Source of the DNA: Nemertoderma westbladi
Lineage: Eukaryota > Xenacoelomorpha > Nemertodermatida > Nemertodermatidae
NCBI GenBank assembly: GCA_032718475.1
Contig: JAUCBJ010003522.1
Coordinates: 1-33,882, forward strand
Direction of reading: 5' to 3'
Length of the DNA stretch: 33,882 bases
The position numbers and the translations under genes were made by a program. Position 1 is the stretch's first letter, and the number at the start of each line of letters is the position of its first letter. This document shows, piece after piece, positions 1 to 9,594 of this stretch. The notes under the pieces are model-generated. The model had not been told where the DNA came from. It worked only from the letters and a program-made list of their open reading frames with translations, and searched no databases.

Positions 1-726
1 CTGTCGTTCGGCCTCTCGTCTATGTTGTTCGGCCTCCTGTTCGCGTTGTTCGGCCTGCCGTTCGGCCGCTTGTTCGGCCTCTCGCTTTTGTGTCTCGGCG
101 GCTAATACATCTTGCTCGGCTTGCAGTTGAATATACTCATCTTCCATCCGAGCTTTGAGGGCTAATGCCTTCCGTTCTCGCAGTTGGTCTCGGAGTGGCG
201 GCGCCCCTTGAGAACTGCGCGCTGAGCCGGATATTTCGCTCCTAGCGCTGGAGTGCTGATCTCTAACGGACCCCGTTCTCTTTCGATGTACTGCTGTCCT
301 GATGCTGGAGGATCGTACCGATTCCGCGTCTGTTCTTTCGGCCCTCTTGTAATACTGTTCCTCATAGCCTCTCACAAGGCTGAGGGTCCTCCGGTGTTGT
401 TTGCGGAACCCATCTAGATGTACAACGTGTTCTTCCAACTTGGGGTAGTTTTCCAGATCGGTGGGGGGAACGAGCTCTTGGTACGCCTGTATCATTCTTT
501 CGTACCGCTGTAGGATATTTCGGATACTTTGAAGCTGAGTTTGTACCTCATTGAGGGGGGTTTTGACTCCCTTGAGTTGTTTCTCCATCCGTTGATACGC
601 TCGGGTTACTCCGCCTTTAAGAGCCCCTAACCGACGGGTCATGTTCTTGACGTTTGGTACCTCGTCGGCTTCCGAGTCTGTGTGGTGATCCATCTCGTCG
701 GTATCGGATACGTTATTTGTGGTCAT
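1..726 (-). CDS. Gag, N-terminal part (E1), continues past window edge
   Basis: The frame opens with ATG at 726-724 and stays open without a stop to base 1 (about 241 codons). It is collinear with the gag N-terminus at 18606-19403: acidic start (MTTNNVSDTDEMDHH), a predicted helical region with many Gln, Arg and Glu residues, a Ser-rich linker, then Glu/Gln/Arg/Ala coiled-coil repeats of the type REAEQ. Differences from the sister copy are scattered substitutions. The ATG overlaps the TGA of the preceding 63-codon ORF as ATGA. Inferred role is assembly of the virus-like particle. The downstream DUF1759-like part is beyond the window. Confidence 0.8.
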   Translation of the reverse strand, partial: MTTNNVSDTDEMDHHTDSEADEVPNVKNMTRRLGALKGGVTRAYQRMEKQLKGVKTPLNEVQTQLQSIRNILQRYERMIQAYQELVPPTDLENYPKLEEHVVHLDGFRKQHRRTLSLVRGYEEQYYKRAERTDAESVRSSSIRTAVHRKRTGSVRDQHSSARSEISGSARSSQGAPPLRDQLRERKALALKARMEDEYIQLQAEQDVLAAETQKREAEQAAERQAEQREQEAEQHRREAERQ

Positions 727-914
727 TGTAACGCCTCGTCGATGGCGAGATACGCGATGTCGTAAAACAGTTCTTCGTAGGTATTGTACTCAGCTTGGAC
801 CACCCGAACAGTAATCCTGAATCGTCCAACGTTCGTTCCTTGTACCTCAACTTCGACGTGCCAGATTCCTGGCTCAACTTGAATTATATCAATGGGTGTG
901 ATCGATACTTCCAT
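723..914 (-). CDS. 63-aa leader ORF of E1, overlaps gag by ATGA
   Basis: Small protein starting MEVSITPIDIIQVEPG and ending AIDEALQ. It looks beta-strand rich in the first 40 residues, acidic at the C-terminus, with no signal peptide or membrane segment. I do not recognise a family. A second copy at 19400-19591 differs at 14 nucleotides but only one amino acid (Tyr to His near the C-terminus), a strongly synonymous pattern that supports real coding. The stop TGA shares ATGA with the gag start in both copies, an arrangement compatible with termination-reinitiation. The ATG chosen is the first in the frame after the leader. Function unknown. Confidence 0.75.
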   Translation of the reverse strand: MEVSITPIDIIQVEPGIWHVEVEVQGTNVGRFRITVRVVQAEYNTYEELFYDIAYLAIDEALQ

Positions 915-1165
915 TCCCTGTTAACAACTCTCCCGAATTGTGATCTGCCGACTACGAGTTGGTTAGATCGAGTTTGTTGTTTAATTAAACCACGACTTTG
1001 TCTCAACTCAAATACCAGAGTTTCCTCGTAGTGGGTGCTGGCAAGCACGTAGAGAGTTTTTGAAGAGTATTGAAGGATTCTCAACTTCCACCAGTTGAAG
1101 TTGACCGTAATTATCCTTAATTTTGACACCGTGTCAAAATTAACCGCATTAATTATTCTTAATTT
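915..1165 (-). other. E1 leader between LTR and the 63-aa ORF, with hairpins
   Basis: Non-coding leader immediately downstream (minus strand) of the LTR end. It contains an 8-bp-stem hairpin at 1081-1104 (stem TCAACTTC/GAAGTTGA) that is also present in E3 with a compensating pair change. A 13-bp-arm palindrome at 1117-1143 is absent from E3 and lies in a local duplication of LTR-edge sequence. A primer-binding site is not obvious right at the LTR end. A TGG-initiated stretch lies inside the hairpin loop and 3' arm and is the best, weak, candidate. Confidence 0.55.
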
Positions 1166-2751
1166 TGTTGCCGTTATTCCTACACCAGGGGGAAAAACGC
1201 CGATGCTGGAGACGTGACTTAACAGACCACCGAGCCCCGGCCAGTCACCGGATATTGATTGTGGGGAGGGAATATTTCTAAGATGCAAGTTTGCGGTTGA
1301 GAAAAGCTGCATTAGTTGGATATACTCTTTAATGTAACTTCCTATAGTTGAAAACCTGATTAAGAATAATTTTGGGCTTCCCCAAATCAATATACACCAA
1401 ATATTCACAATAATTATACACGATAATATAAATCCCTACGGTATATTATTTAATAACCCACTGTTCGCTCAGAATTTTAGCCTACCTAATGTTCCCCAGA
1501 TTTTCCCTCAGTCCCAGTCTTAGTGCCGTAGTGTCGGTGTCGGTCGACCCTGTCGCGTGTCCGTTCCACCCCTCACGAACCCCGAAGGGAACGATCATCG
1601 AGAACCAGCCCGGCTTGGCTAAGGGTCGGTCCAGTCGGTAGACTCTGTCGCGTATCCGTACCACCCCTCTCGAACCCCGAAGGGTTCGGTCATCGAGAAC
1701 CAGTACGGCTTGGCTAAGAGTCTGTCGTGTCGGTGGACCCGTTCGCGTGTCCGTTCCACCCCTCACGAACCCCGAAGGGTTCGATCATCGAGAACCAGAA
1801 CGGCTTGGCTAGGGGTCCGTCAGTTCATTACAGAAACCCAACCACCTAGGCTTTCCGAGTCCGTTTCAGGCTCGTAGTCGCTTCGGCAGCCGAGAAACTG
1901 CTCCGAACGGTCGGTAGGCCAGTAGAGTCTAGTCGAGTCTAGTCCTTTGTCTTTCGACCCCATCGCGTGTCCGTTCCACCCCTCACGAACCCCGAAGGGA
2001 GCGATCATCGAGAACCAGAACGGCTTGGCTAAGGGGTCTGTCGTCGGTTCCCGTCGCAAATCCCAGTCAAGCAGTCAGCGTTCCGAGTTCTTTTCAGGCT
2101 CGTAGTAGCTGCAGTTGACCCGAGACCGCTAAGGGCAGTCCTTGTCAAACCAGTCCTGTGGCCAGCCCTTTCGCATGTCCGTCCCACCCCTCACGAACCC
2201 CGAAGGGATCGGTCATCGAGAACCAGTACGGCTTAGGTCAGGGGGCAGTCTTAAGTTGGCCACCTGTTCGCGTGTCCGCTCCACCCCTCACGAACCCCGG
2301 GGTTCGATCATCGAGAACCAGAACGGCTTGGCTACTAAGGGGCCGTCGGTGCCCGTCGCAAATCCCTGACACAAGCAGTCAGCGTTCCGAGTTCTTTTCA
2401 GTCTCGTAGTAGCTGCCGTTGGCCAGGGACCGCTAAGGGCAGTCCTTGTCCTTTAGGCCTGGCGCATTACCAAATCCACCCCTACAGGCAGCAGGAAGTT
2501 GGCCAGGGCCTAATAGTACTCAGGCTAACCTGAATACTGCTTGCATTTTCCATCCCCCCTGGCCCTTATAACTATGAAATTATTCCCGTACCCTGTAAGT
2601 TGCCCCAAAGTTCGCCCATAAATCGCCCCCAGTTTATTGAATGTGCCCAAAACCCATGGTCCCGCACCCAGTAGTAATATCGGAATAATCAATTTTAATA
2701 AAATACAAAAATATTCAACTCGCGTTATGGAAAGTTGAAATACCGCGAACA
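1166..2751 (-). repeat. LTR of E1 (1586 bp, 5' LTR)
   Basis: Begins TGTTCGCGG at 2751 and ends CGGCAACA at 1166 on the minus strand, giving TG...CA ends with a TGTT/AACA inverted repeat. A TATA-like TATAAGG sits at about 2574-2580, roughly 170 bp into the LTR. It contains six copies of a unit whose minus strand carries CCC-TTCG-GGG or a derivative, at 1580, 1675, 1770, 1990, 2198 and 2291. Three copies of the GAAA-loop motif are at 1853-1876, 2081-2104 and 2385-2408. Short open frames here arise from the repeats and are not genes. Confidence 0.85.
2574..2580 (-). promoter_or_regulatory. TATA-like element of LTR1
   Basis: The minus strand reads TTATAAGGGCC here. The same position in the two other LTRs reads TATATAAGGGCC (10899-10906 and 20804-20811). 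A G-run follows, then a conserved ATTCAGGTTTACCTGA-like stretch about 30-40 bases downstream that could be the start region. Conservation in three copies supports a core promoter, but the start site is inferred. Confidence 0.55.
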
Positions 2752-5700
2752 ATCGGAATCCCAGTAATTTACCGGTATCGGAATCCCAGTAACTTACCAG
2801 TGTCGGAATCCCAGTTAACTTACCGGTATCGGAATCCCAGCAACTTACCGGTATCGGAATCCCAGTAACTTACCGGTATCGGAATCCCAGTAACTTACCA
2901 GTGTCGGAATCCCAGTAACTTACCAGTGTCGGAATCCCAGTAACTTACCGGTATCGGAATCCCAGTAACTTACCAGTGTCGGAATCCCAGTAACTTACCA
3001 GTGTCGGAATCCCAGTAACTTACCGGTATCGGAATCCCAGTAACTTACCGGTATCGGAATCCCAGTAACTTACCGGTATCGGAATCCCAGTAACTTACCG
3101 GTATCGGAATCCCAGTAACTTACCGGTATCGGAATCCCAGTAACTTACCGGTATCGGAATCCCAGTAACTTACCGGTATCGGAATCCCAGTAACTTACCG
3201 GTAGCGGAATCCCAGTAACGTACCGGTATCGGAATCCCAGTAACTTACTGGTATCGGAATCCCAGTAACTTACCGGTATCGGAATCCCAGTAACTTACCA
3301 GTGTCGGAATCCCAGTAACTTACCGGTATCGGAATCCCAGTAACTTACCAGTGTCGGAATCCCAGTAACTTACCGGTATCGGAATCCCAGTAACTTACCG
3401 GTATCGGAATCCCAGTAACTTACCAGTGTCGGAATCCCAGTAACTTACCGGTATCGGAATCCCAGTAACTTACCGGTATCGGAATCCCAGTAACTTACCA
3501 GTGTCGGAATCCCAGTAACTTATCGGTATCGGAATCCCAGTAACTTACCAGTGTGGGAATCCCAGTAACTTACCGGTATCGGAATCCCAGTAACTTACCA
3601 GTGTCGGAATCCCAGTAACTTACCGGTATCGGAATCCCAGTAACTTACCAGTGTCGGAATCCCAGTAACTTACCAGTGTCGGAATCCCAGTAACTTACCA
3701 GTGTCGGAATCCCAGTAACTTACCGGTATCGGAATCTCAGTAACTTACCGGTATCCGAATCCCAGTAACTTACCGGTATCGGAATCCCAGTAACTTACCG
3801 GTGTCGGAATCCCAGTAACTTACCGGTATCGGAATCCCAGTAACTTACCGGTATCGGAATCCCAGTAACTTACCGGTATCGGAATCCCAGTAACTTAACA
3901 GTGTCGGAATCCCAGTAACTTACCGGTATCGGAATCCCAGTAACTTACCGGTATCGGAATCCCAGTAACTTACCGGTATCGGAATCCCAGTAACTTACCG
4001 GTATCGGAATCCCAGTAACTTACCGTTATCGGAATCCCAGTAACTTACCGGTAGCGGAATCCCAGTAACTTACCAGTGTCGGAATCCCAGTAACTTACCG
4101 GTATCGGAATCCCAGTAACTTACCGGTATCGGAATCCCAGTAACTTACCGGTATCGGAATCCCAGTAACTTACCAGTGTCGGAATCCCAGTAACTTACCG
4201 GTATCGGAATCCCAGTAACTTACCGGTATCGGAATCCCAGTAACTTACCAGTGTCGGAATCCCAGTAACTTACCGGTATCGGAATCCCAGCAACTTACCA
4301 GTGTCGGAATCCCAGTAACTTACCGGTATCGTAATCCCAGTAACTTACCAGTGTCGGAATCCCAGTAACTTACCGGTATCGGAATCCCAGTAACTTACCG
4401 GTATCGGAATCCCAGTAACTTACCAGTGTCGGAATCCCAGTAACTTACCGGTATCGGAATCCCAGTAACTTACCGGTATCGAAATCCCAGTAACTTACCG
4501 GTATCGGAATCCCAGTATCTTACCGGTATCGGAATCCCAGTAACTTACCGGTATAGGAATCCCAGTAACTTACCGGTATCGGAATCCCAGTAACTTACCA
4601 GTGTCGGAATCCCAGTAACTTACCGGTATCGGAATCCCAGTAACTTACCAGTGTCGGAATCCCAGTAACTTACCGGTATCGGAATCCCAGTAACTTACCA
4701 GTGTCGGAATCCCAGTAACTTACCGGTATCGGAATCCCAGTAACTTACCGGTATCGGAATCCCAGTAACTCACCAGTGTCGGAATCCCAGTAACTTAGCG
4801 GTATCGGAATCCCAGTAACTTACTAACTTACCGGTATCGGAATCCCAGTAACTTACCGGTGTCGGAATCCCAGTAACTTACCGGTATCGGAATCCCAGTA
4901 ACTTACCGGTATCCGAATCCCAGTAACTTACCGGTATCGGAATCCCAGTAACTTACCAGTGTCGGAATCCCAGTAACTTACCGGTATCGGAATCCCAGTA
5001 ACTTACCGGTATCGGAATCCCAGTAACTTACCGGTATCGGAATCCCAGTAACTTACCGGTATCGGAATCCCAGTAACTTACCGTTATCGGAATCCCAGTA
5101 ACTTACCGGTAGCGGAATCCCAGTAACTTACCAGTGTCGGAATCCCAGTAACTTACCGGTATCGGAATCCCAGTAACTTACCGGTATCGGAATCCCAGTA
5201 ACTTACCAGTGTCGGAATCCCAGTAACTTACCGGTATCGGAATCCCAGTAACTTACCGGTAGCGGAATCCCAGTAACTTACCGGTATCGGAATCCCAGTA
5301 ACTTACCGGTATCGGAATCCCAGTAACTTACCAGTGTCGGAATCCCAGTAACTTACCGGTATCGGAATCCCAGTAACTTACCAGTGTCGGAATCCCAGTA
5401 ACTTACCGGTATCGGAATCCCAGCAACTTACCAGTGTCGGAATCCCAGTAACTTACCGGTATCGGAATCCCAGTAACTTACCAGTGTCGGAATCCCAGTA
5501 ACTTACCGGTATCGGAATCCCAGTAACTTACCGGTATCGGAATCCCAGTAACTTACCAGTGTCGGAATCCCAGTAACTTACCGGTATCGGAATCCCAGTA
5601 ACTTACCGGTATCGGAATCCCAGTAACTTACCGGTATCGGAATCCCAGTAACTTACCAGTGTCGGAATCCCAGTAACTTACCGGTATCGGAATCCCAGTA

Positions 5701-7472
5701 ACTTACCAGTGTCGGAATCCCAGTAACTTACCGGTATCGGAATCCCAGTATCTTACCGGTATCGGAATCCCAGTAACTTACCGGTATCGGAATCCCAGTA
5801 ACTTACCGGTATCGGAATCCCAGTAACTTACCGGTATCGGAATCCCAGTAACTTACCGGTATCGGAATCCCAGTATCTTACCGGTATCGGAATCCCAGTA
5901 ACTTACCGGTATCGGAATCCCAGTAACTTACCGGTATCGGAATCCCAGTAACTTACCAGTGTCGGAATCCCAGTAACTTACCGGTATCGGAATCCCAGTA
6001 ACTTACCAGTGTCGGAATCCCAGTAACTTACCGGTATCGGAATCCCAGTAACTTACCGGTATCGGAATCCCAGTAACTTACCGGTATCGGAATCCCAGTA
6101 ACTTACCGGTATCGGAATCCCAGTAACTTACCGGTATCGGAATCCCAGTAACTTACCGGTATCGGAATCCCAGTAACTTACCAGTGTCGGAATCCCAGTA
6201 ACTTACCGGTATCGGAATCCCAGTAACTTACCGGTATCGGAATCCCAGTAACTTACCGGTATCGGAATCCCAGTAACTTACCGGTATCGGAATCCCAGTA
6301 ACTTACCAGTGTCGGAATCCCAGTAACTTACCGGTATCGGAATCCCAGTAACTTACCAGTATCGGAATCCCAGTAACTTACCGGTATCGGAATCCCAGTA
6401 ACTTACCGGTATCGGAATCCCAGTAACTTTCCGGTATCGGAATCCCAGTAACTTACCAGTGTCGGAATCCCAGTAACTTACCGGTATCGGAATCCCAGTA
6501 ACTTACCAGTGTCGGAATCCCAGTAACTTACCGGTATCGGAATCCCAGTAACTTACCGGTATCGGAATCCCAGTAACTTACCGGTATCGGAATCCCAGTA
6601 ACTTACCGGTATCGGAATCCCAGTAACTTACCGGTATCGGAATCCCAGTAACTTACCAGTGTCGGAATCCCAGTAACTTACCGGTATCGGAATCCCAGTA
6701 ACTTACCAGTGTCGGAATCCCAGTAACTTACCGGTATCGGAATCCCAGTAACTTACCGGTATCGGAATCCCAGTAACTTACCGGTATCGGAATCCCAGTA
6801 ACTTACCAGTGTCGGAATCCCAGTAACTTACCGGTATCGGAATCCCAGTAACTTACCGGTATCGGAATCCCAGTAACTTACCGGTATCGGAATCCCAGTA
6901 ACTTACCAGTGTCGGAATCCCAGTAACTTACCGGTATCGGAATCCCAGTAACTTACCAGTGTCGGAATCCCAGTAACTTACCGGTATCGGAATCCCAGTA
7001 ACTTACCGGTATCGGAATCCCAGTAACTTACCGGTATCGGAATCCCAGTAACTTACCGGTATCGGAATCCCAGCAACTTACCGGTATCGGAATCCCAGTA
7101 ACTTACCAGTGTCGGAATCCCAGTAACTTACCGGTATCGGAATCCCAGTAACTTACCAGTGTCGGAATCCCAGTAACTTACCGGTGTCGGAATCCCAGTA
7201 ACTTACCGGTATCGGAATCCCAGTAACTTACCGGTATCGGAATCCCAGTAACTTACCAGTGTCGGAATCCCAGTAACTTACCGGTATAGGAATCCCAGTA
7301 ACTTACCGGTATCGGAATCCCAGTAACTTACCGGTATCGGAATCCCAGTAACTTACCAGTGTCGGAATCCCAGTAACTTACCGGTATCGGAATCCCAGTA
7401 ACTTACCGGTATCGGAATCCCAGTAACTTACCGGTATCGGAATCCCAGTAACTTACCGGTATCGGAATCCCA
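2752..7472. repeat. 25-bp minisatellite array, about 189 units
   Basis: Period is exactly 25 bp (the 60-column layout realigns every 300 bp). The unit reads GGAATCCCAGTAACTTACC followed by GGTATC or AGTGTC, giving two main variants that alternate irregularly. Rare variants include GTAGC, GTTATC, GTATCCG and AGTATCTT. An irregular unit near 4820-4830 carries 8 extra bases. No coding potential. The first unit begins directly at the outer end of LTR1. Confidence 0.97.
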
Positions 7473-8025
7473 CAACCGACATGACTTATCCATGGACCCA
7501 GTAGCGATTATCGAACTATCGAAATTAAAGGTAGCGCTAGAAATCTCAGCATTGTGACCCGCCAAAACTTTATCGCACCTAAGTGAAAATAAAGTTAGGG
7601 TGAGTGAGGTATGGAGTGAGGAGTTAAAGTATGGGTGAGGGTGTTATATAAGTGAGATAGGACGGGAATTTGGCTAAAGATACCTGAGGCAGGACAGTAA
7701 CTAGAGGGGACGAGCCTCACTTCCCACTTGTAGTTGTAAATAAATGTCCAATTTGTTAATATAAGTAATGCAGTTTCGAATAGATTACTAAATTTAATAG
7801 GAGCAATTAATAGTTGAATAAAAAGGGATATTGGTAGGATATACAACAAATATAAGCTAACATTCGTATTGGTTATATTTTGTAATTTTATAAAATATTT
7901 TTATTCCAAAATTCTAACATTACCCAACGCCGTTAGTATTAACAGCGAGTTGTTATTTATCACTTTACAACTTTAGAAGACATTACAGCATATTATTGGT
8001 ATATTTAGTATTGTATTTGGTGTTA

Positions 8026-8112
8026 TTGTTTACTTGGTAACCCATGACGACGTTAAGTAATGTACACTGAGGGGACATTACTTAACGCCGTCATTGGATA
8101 CCACGTAAACAA
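8026..8112. repeat. Foldback hairpin, 38-bp arms, 11-nt loop
   Basis: Left arm 8026-8063 and right arm 8075-8112 are reverse complements with about four mismatches. The arms include TTAAGTAATGT/ACATTACTTAA next to the loop and TTGTTTAC/GTAAACAA at the outer ends. A small MITE-like palindrome is likely. No clear target-site duplication was seen. Confidence 0.7.
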
Positions 8113-9162
8113 TAGGTGGAAATTTGCCTGACAGCCAGATAGGCCTACTGCATTACCTACCAGTAGACGGGGTATAGCTATTAATAACCAGTAGGGCGTA
8201 GCTATATTATTATAACATGGCTCCAAACGCCACCATAAATATAAGCTAACTTATTTATAACATAATTTATGTCTTTTTTACATTTATTTATACAGCAACT
8301 AGTATAATTTGTGCAGTTTCTATCACCTACAATCATTTCGTAATGTTAAAATTTTGGAATAAAACGACATACATACTTGTTGCAAAGTACTTTACAGTGT
8401 TCTGATCCTCGTGGCTTTATTTTGTTTAGTGTGCTATTTTACACACAAGTATGTAAATAGTTATTACGTAATCATTGCAATTATTATTGTAATAAACAGT
8501 AATATATAATATGTAAACTCAAACAATGACGCGACACGACTAAACTATTCACTGCTGCTGACAATATAACAATAAGCTTGTCTATGTACAGTACAATATG
8601 TAAGGTAATAGAAAAAGAAACTGTGAAAAAACAATTTACTAATTTAAAGCTAAAAATATGGGGAGCGTAGAGATTACTATACTTTATTGCATATTAACCC
8701 CAATGTCCATGATGAACACGATTAAATGTTCATTGTTAGTTGTTACGTTGGGAAATTAATTTATTTACAATTGCTGTACTCTATATATTTTTAACCGGTT
8801 CAGTTTAGAGCCATTTGATCACAAAATTGACCAGGTTTTACCTAACAAGTGCCAACTGTTGAATATTTTGAAATTAAGTAACTTTTGTTCTCCTAACATG
8901 TAATATTTATATAAATGACCCAAGATACAAAAAATATAATTCCTATGAAGTGGATTTATTTTTGATATACCGCTGCAATCTTAATTTGGTTAAAATTTGA
9001 CCGTTTGGAGTAAAATAGGGTGGGTTGGGCCAACTCTTAGAAATCGCTACCAGTGTTATTTTTCTTATCCTGAAACGCTCTTTAAATGATCACAGTTTTA
9101 GTGAATATATTCCAAAGAAGTTGTTAAACTACTTATCAGACTTTCAATGAAGAGTAAATTAT

Positions 9163-9188
9163 GGGGGGGGGGGGGGGGGGGGGGGGGG
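9163..9188. repeat. G26 homopolymer
   Basis: Uninterrupted run of 26 G after AAATTAT and before TTTGTTTTTCC. Runs of this length are unstable and hard to sequence, so the exact length is uncertain. It is G-quadruplex competent. Confidence 0.9.
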
Positions 9189-9394
9189 TTTGTTTTTCCG
9201 GATGTAAAATTGTATGGTGATTCCGAATCTGAAATCAGTTTTACGATAAGTTGTTTTGGTTTCGAGTTATGGCATGGCAACATGTGTTCCAAACTAGTTT
9301 GATAGTTCCAATTAGTTTGTTAAATTATTATCAACATTTATATATTTTTTAAACATTATTACCAATTAGTTTAAAATACTTTTCAACACTTGTA

Positions 9395-9592
9395 AAAAAG
9401 TATAGAAATGAAGTTTTCTTCGACCGTTAGAGCTAACATTTAAGGATGCAAGGCATATATGCTCCCTGGTTAGCCCCTTCAAACCATTCGTGCTAAATAT
9501 AAAACTGCATTGGCCCACATGGTGGGATCGAACCCACGACCTCCAGATAGATTGGAAATCAATGCAACCACTATACGTATACACCAAGGTGG
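9395..9592 (-). mobile_element. tRNA-derived SINE abutting the 3' LTR of E3
   Basis: On the minus strand the head reads CCTTGGTG..., an A-box-like region, then a B-box-like GGTCGTGGGTTCGATCC. A body follows that ends in a segment shared with the related copy at 26080-26228 (AAGGATGCAA on the plus strand). The head begins within a few bases of the LTR end at 9595. It could be taken for a true tRNA gene, but a cloverleaf cannot be completed and a related copy exists elsewhere, so SINE is preferred. Confidence 0.65.
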
Positions 9593-9594
9593 AA

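Larger units (their letters stand above)
1..2751 (-). mobile_element. BEL/Pao LTR retrotransposon E1, 5' part, truncated by window edge
   Basis: Read on the minus strand the order is LTR (2751 to 1166), leader (1165 to 915), a 63-codon ORF (914 to 723) and the start of gag (726 to the window edge). The LTR opens TGTTCGCGG and closes CGGCAACA. It is the same family as the element at 9595-20990 but clearly more diverged from both of its LTRs than those are from each other, so it is a separate, probably older, insertion. The family is assigned from the DUF1759-type gag and BEL-type pol of the sister copy, not from this fragment alone. Its 3' half lies outside the window. The LTR outer end abuts the 25-bp satellite with no visible unique DNA between them. 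Confidence 0.85.
7473..9365. other. AT-rich non-coding stretch
   Basis: No convincing ORF, RNA gene or transposon ends were found other than the foldback at 8026-8112 and the G run at 9163-9188. The only open frames are short and low-complexity. It may be intergenic, or part of a very long DAW1 intron. Confidence 0.6.

Noticed and set aside
884-1408. 174-codon minus-strand ORF across LTR1 and leader
   Set aside because: It runs through LTR end, leader hairpin and the 63-aa ORF in another frame; the E3 counterpart is interrupted.
1462-2751. Shorter LTR ending at the second TGTTCGC (1462, 9893, 20097)
   Set aside because: Both E3 LTRs stay similar past that point to TGTTGCCG, so the longer boundaries (1166, 9595, 19799) are the real LTR ends.
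2752-7472. CRISPR-like array
   Set aside because: Repeats are directly adjacent with no unique spacers, in a eukaryotic context; it is a satellite.
9510-9592. Functional tRNA gene on the minus strand
   Set aside because: B-box-like match is good but the acceptor stem and anticodon arm cannot be completed, and a related SINE copy exists at 26080-26228.
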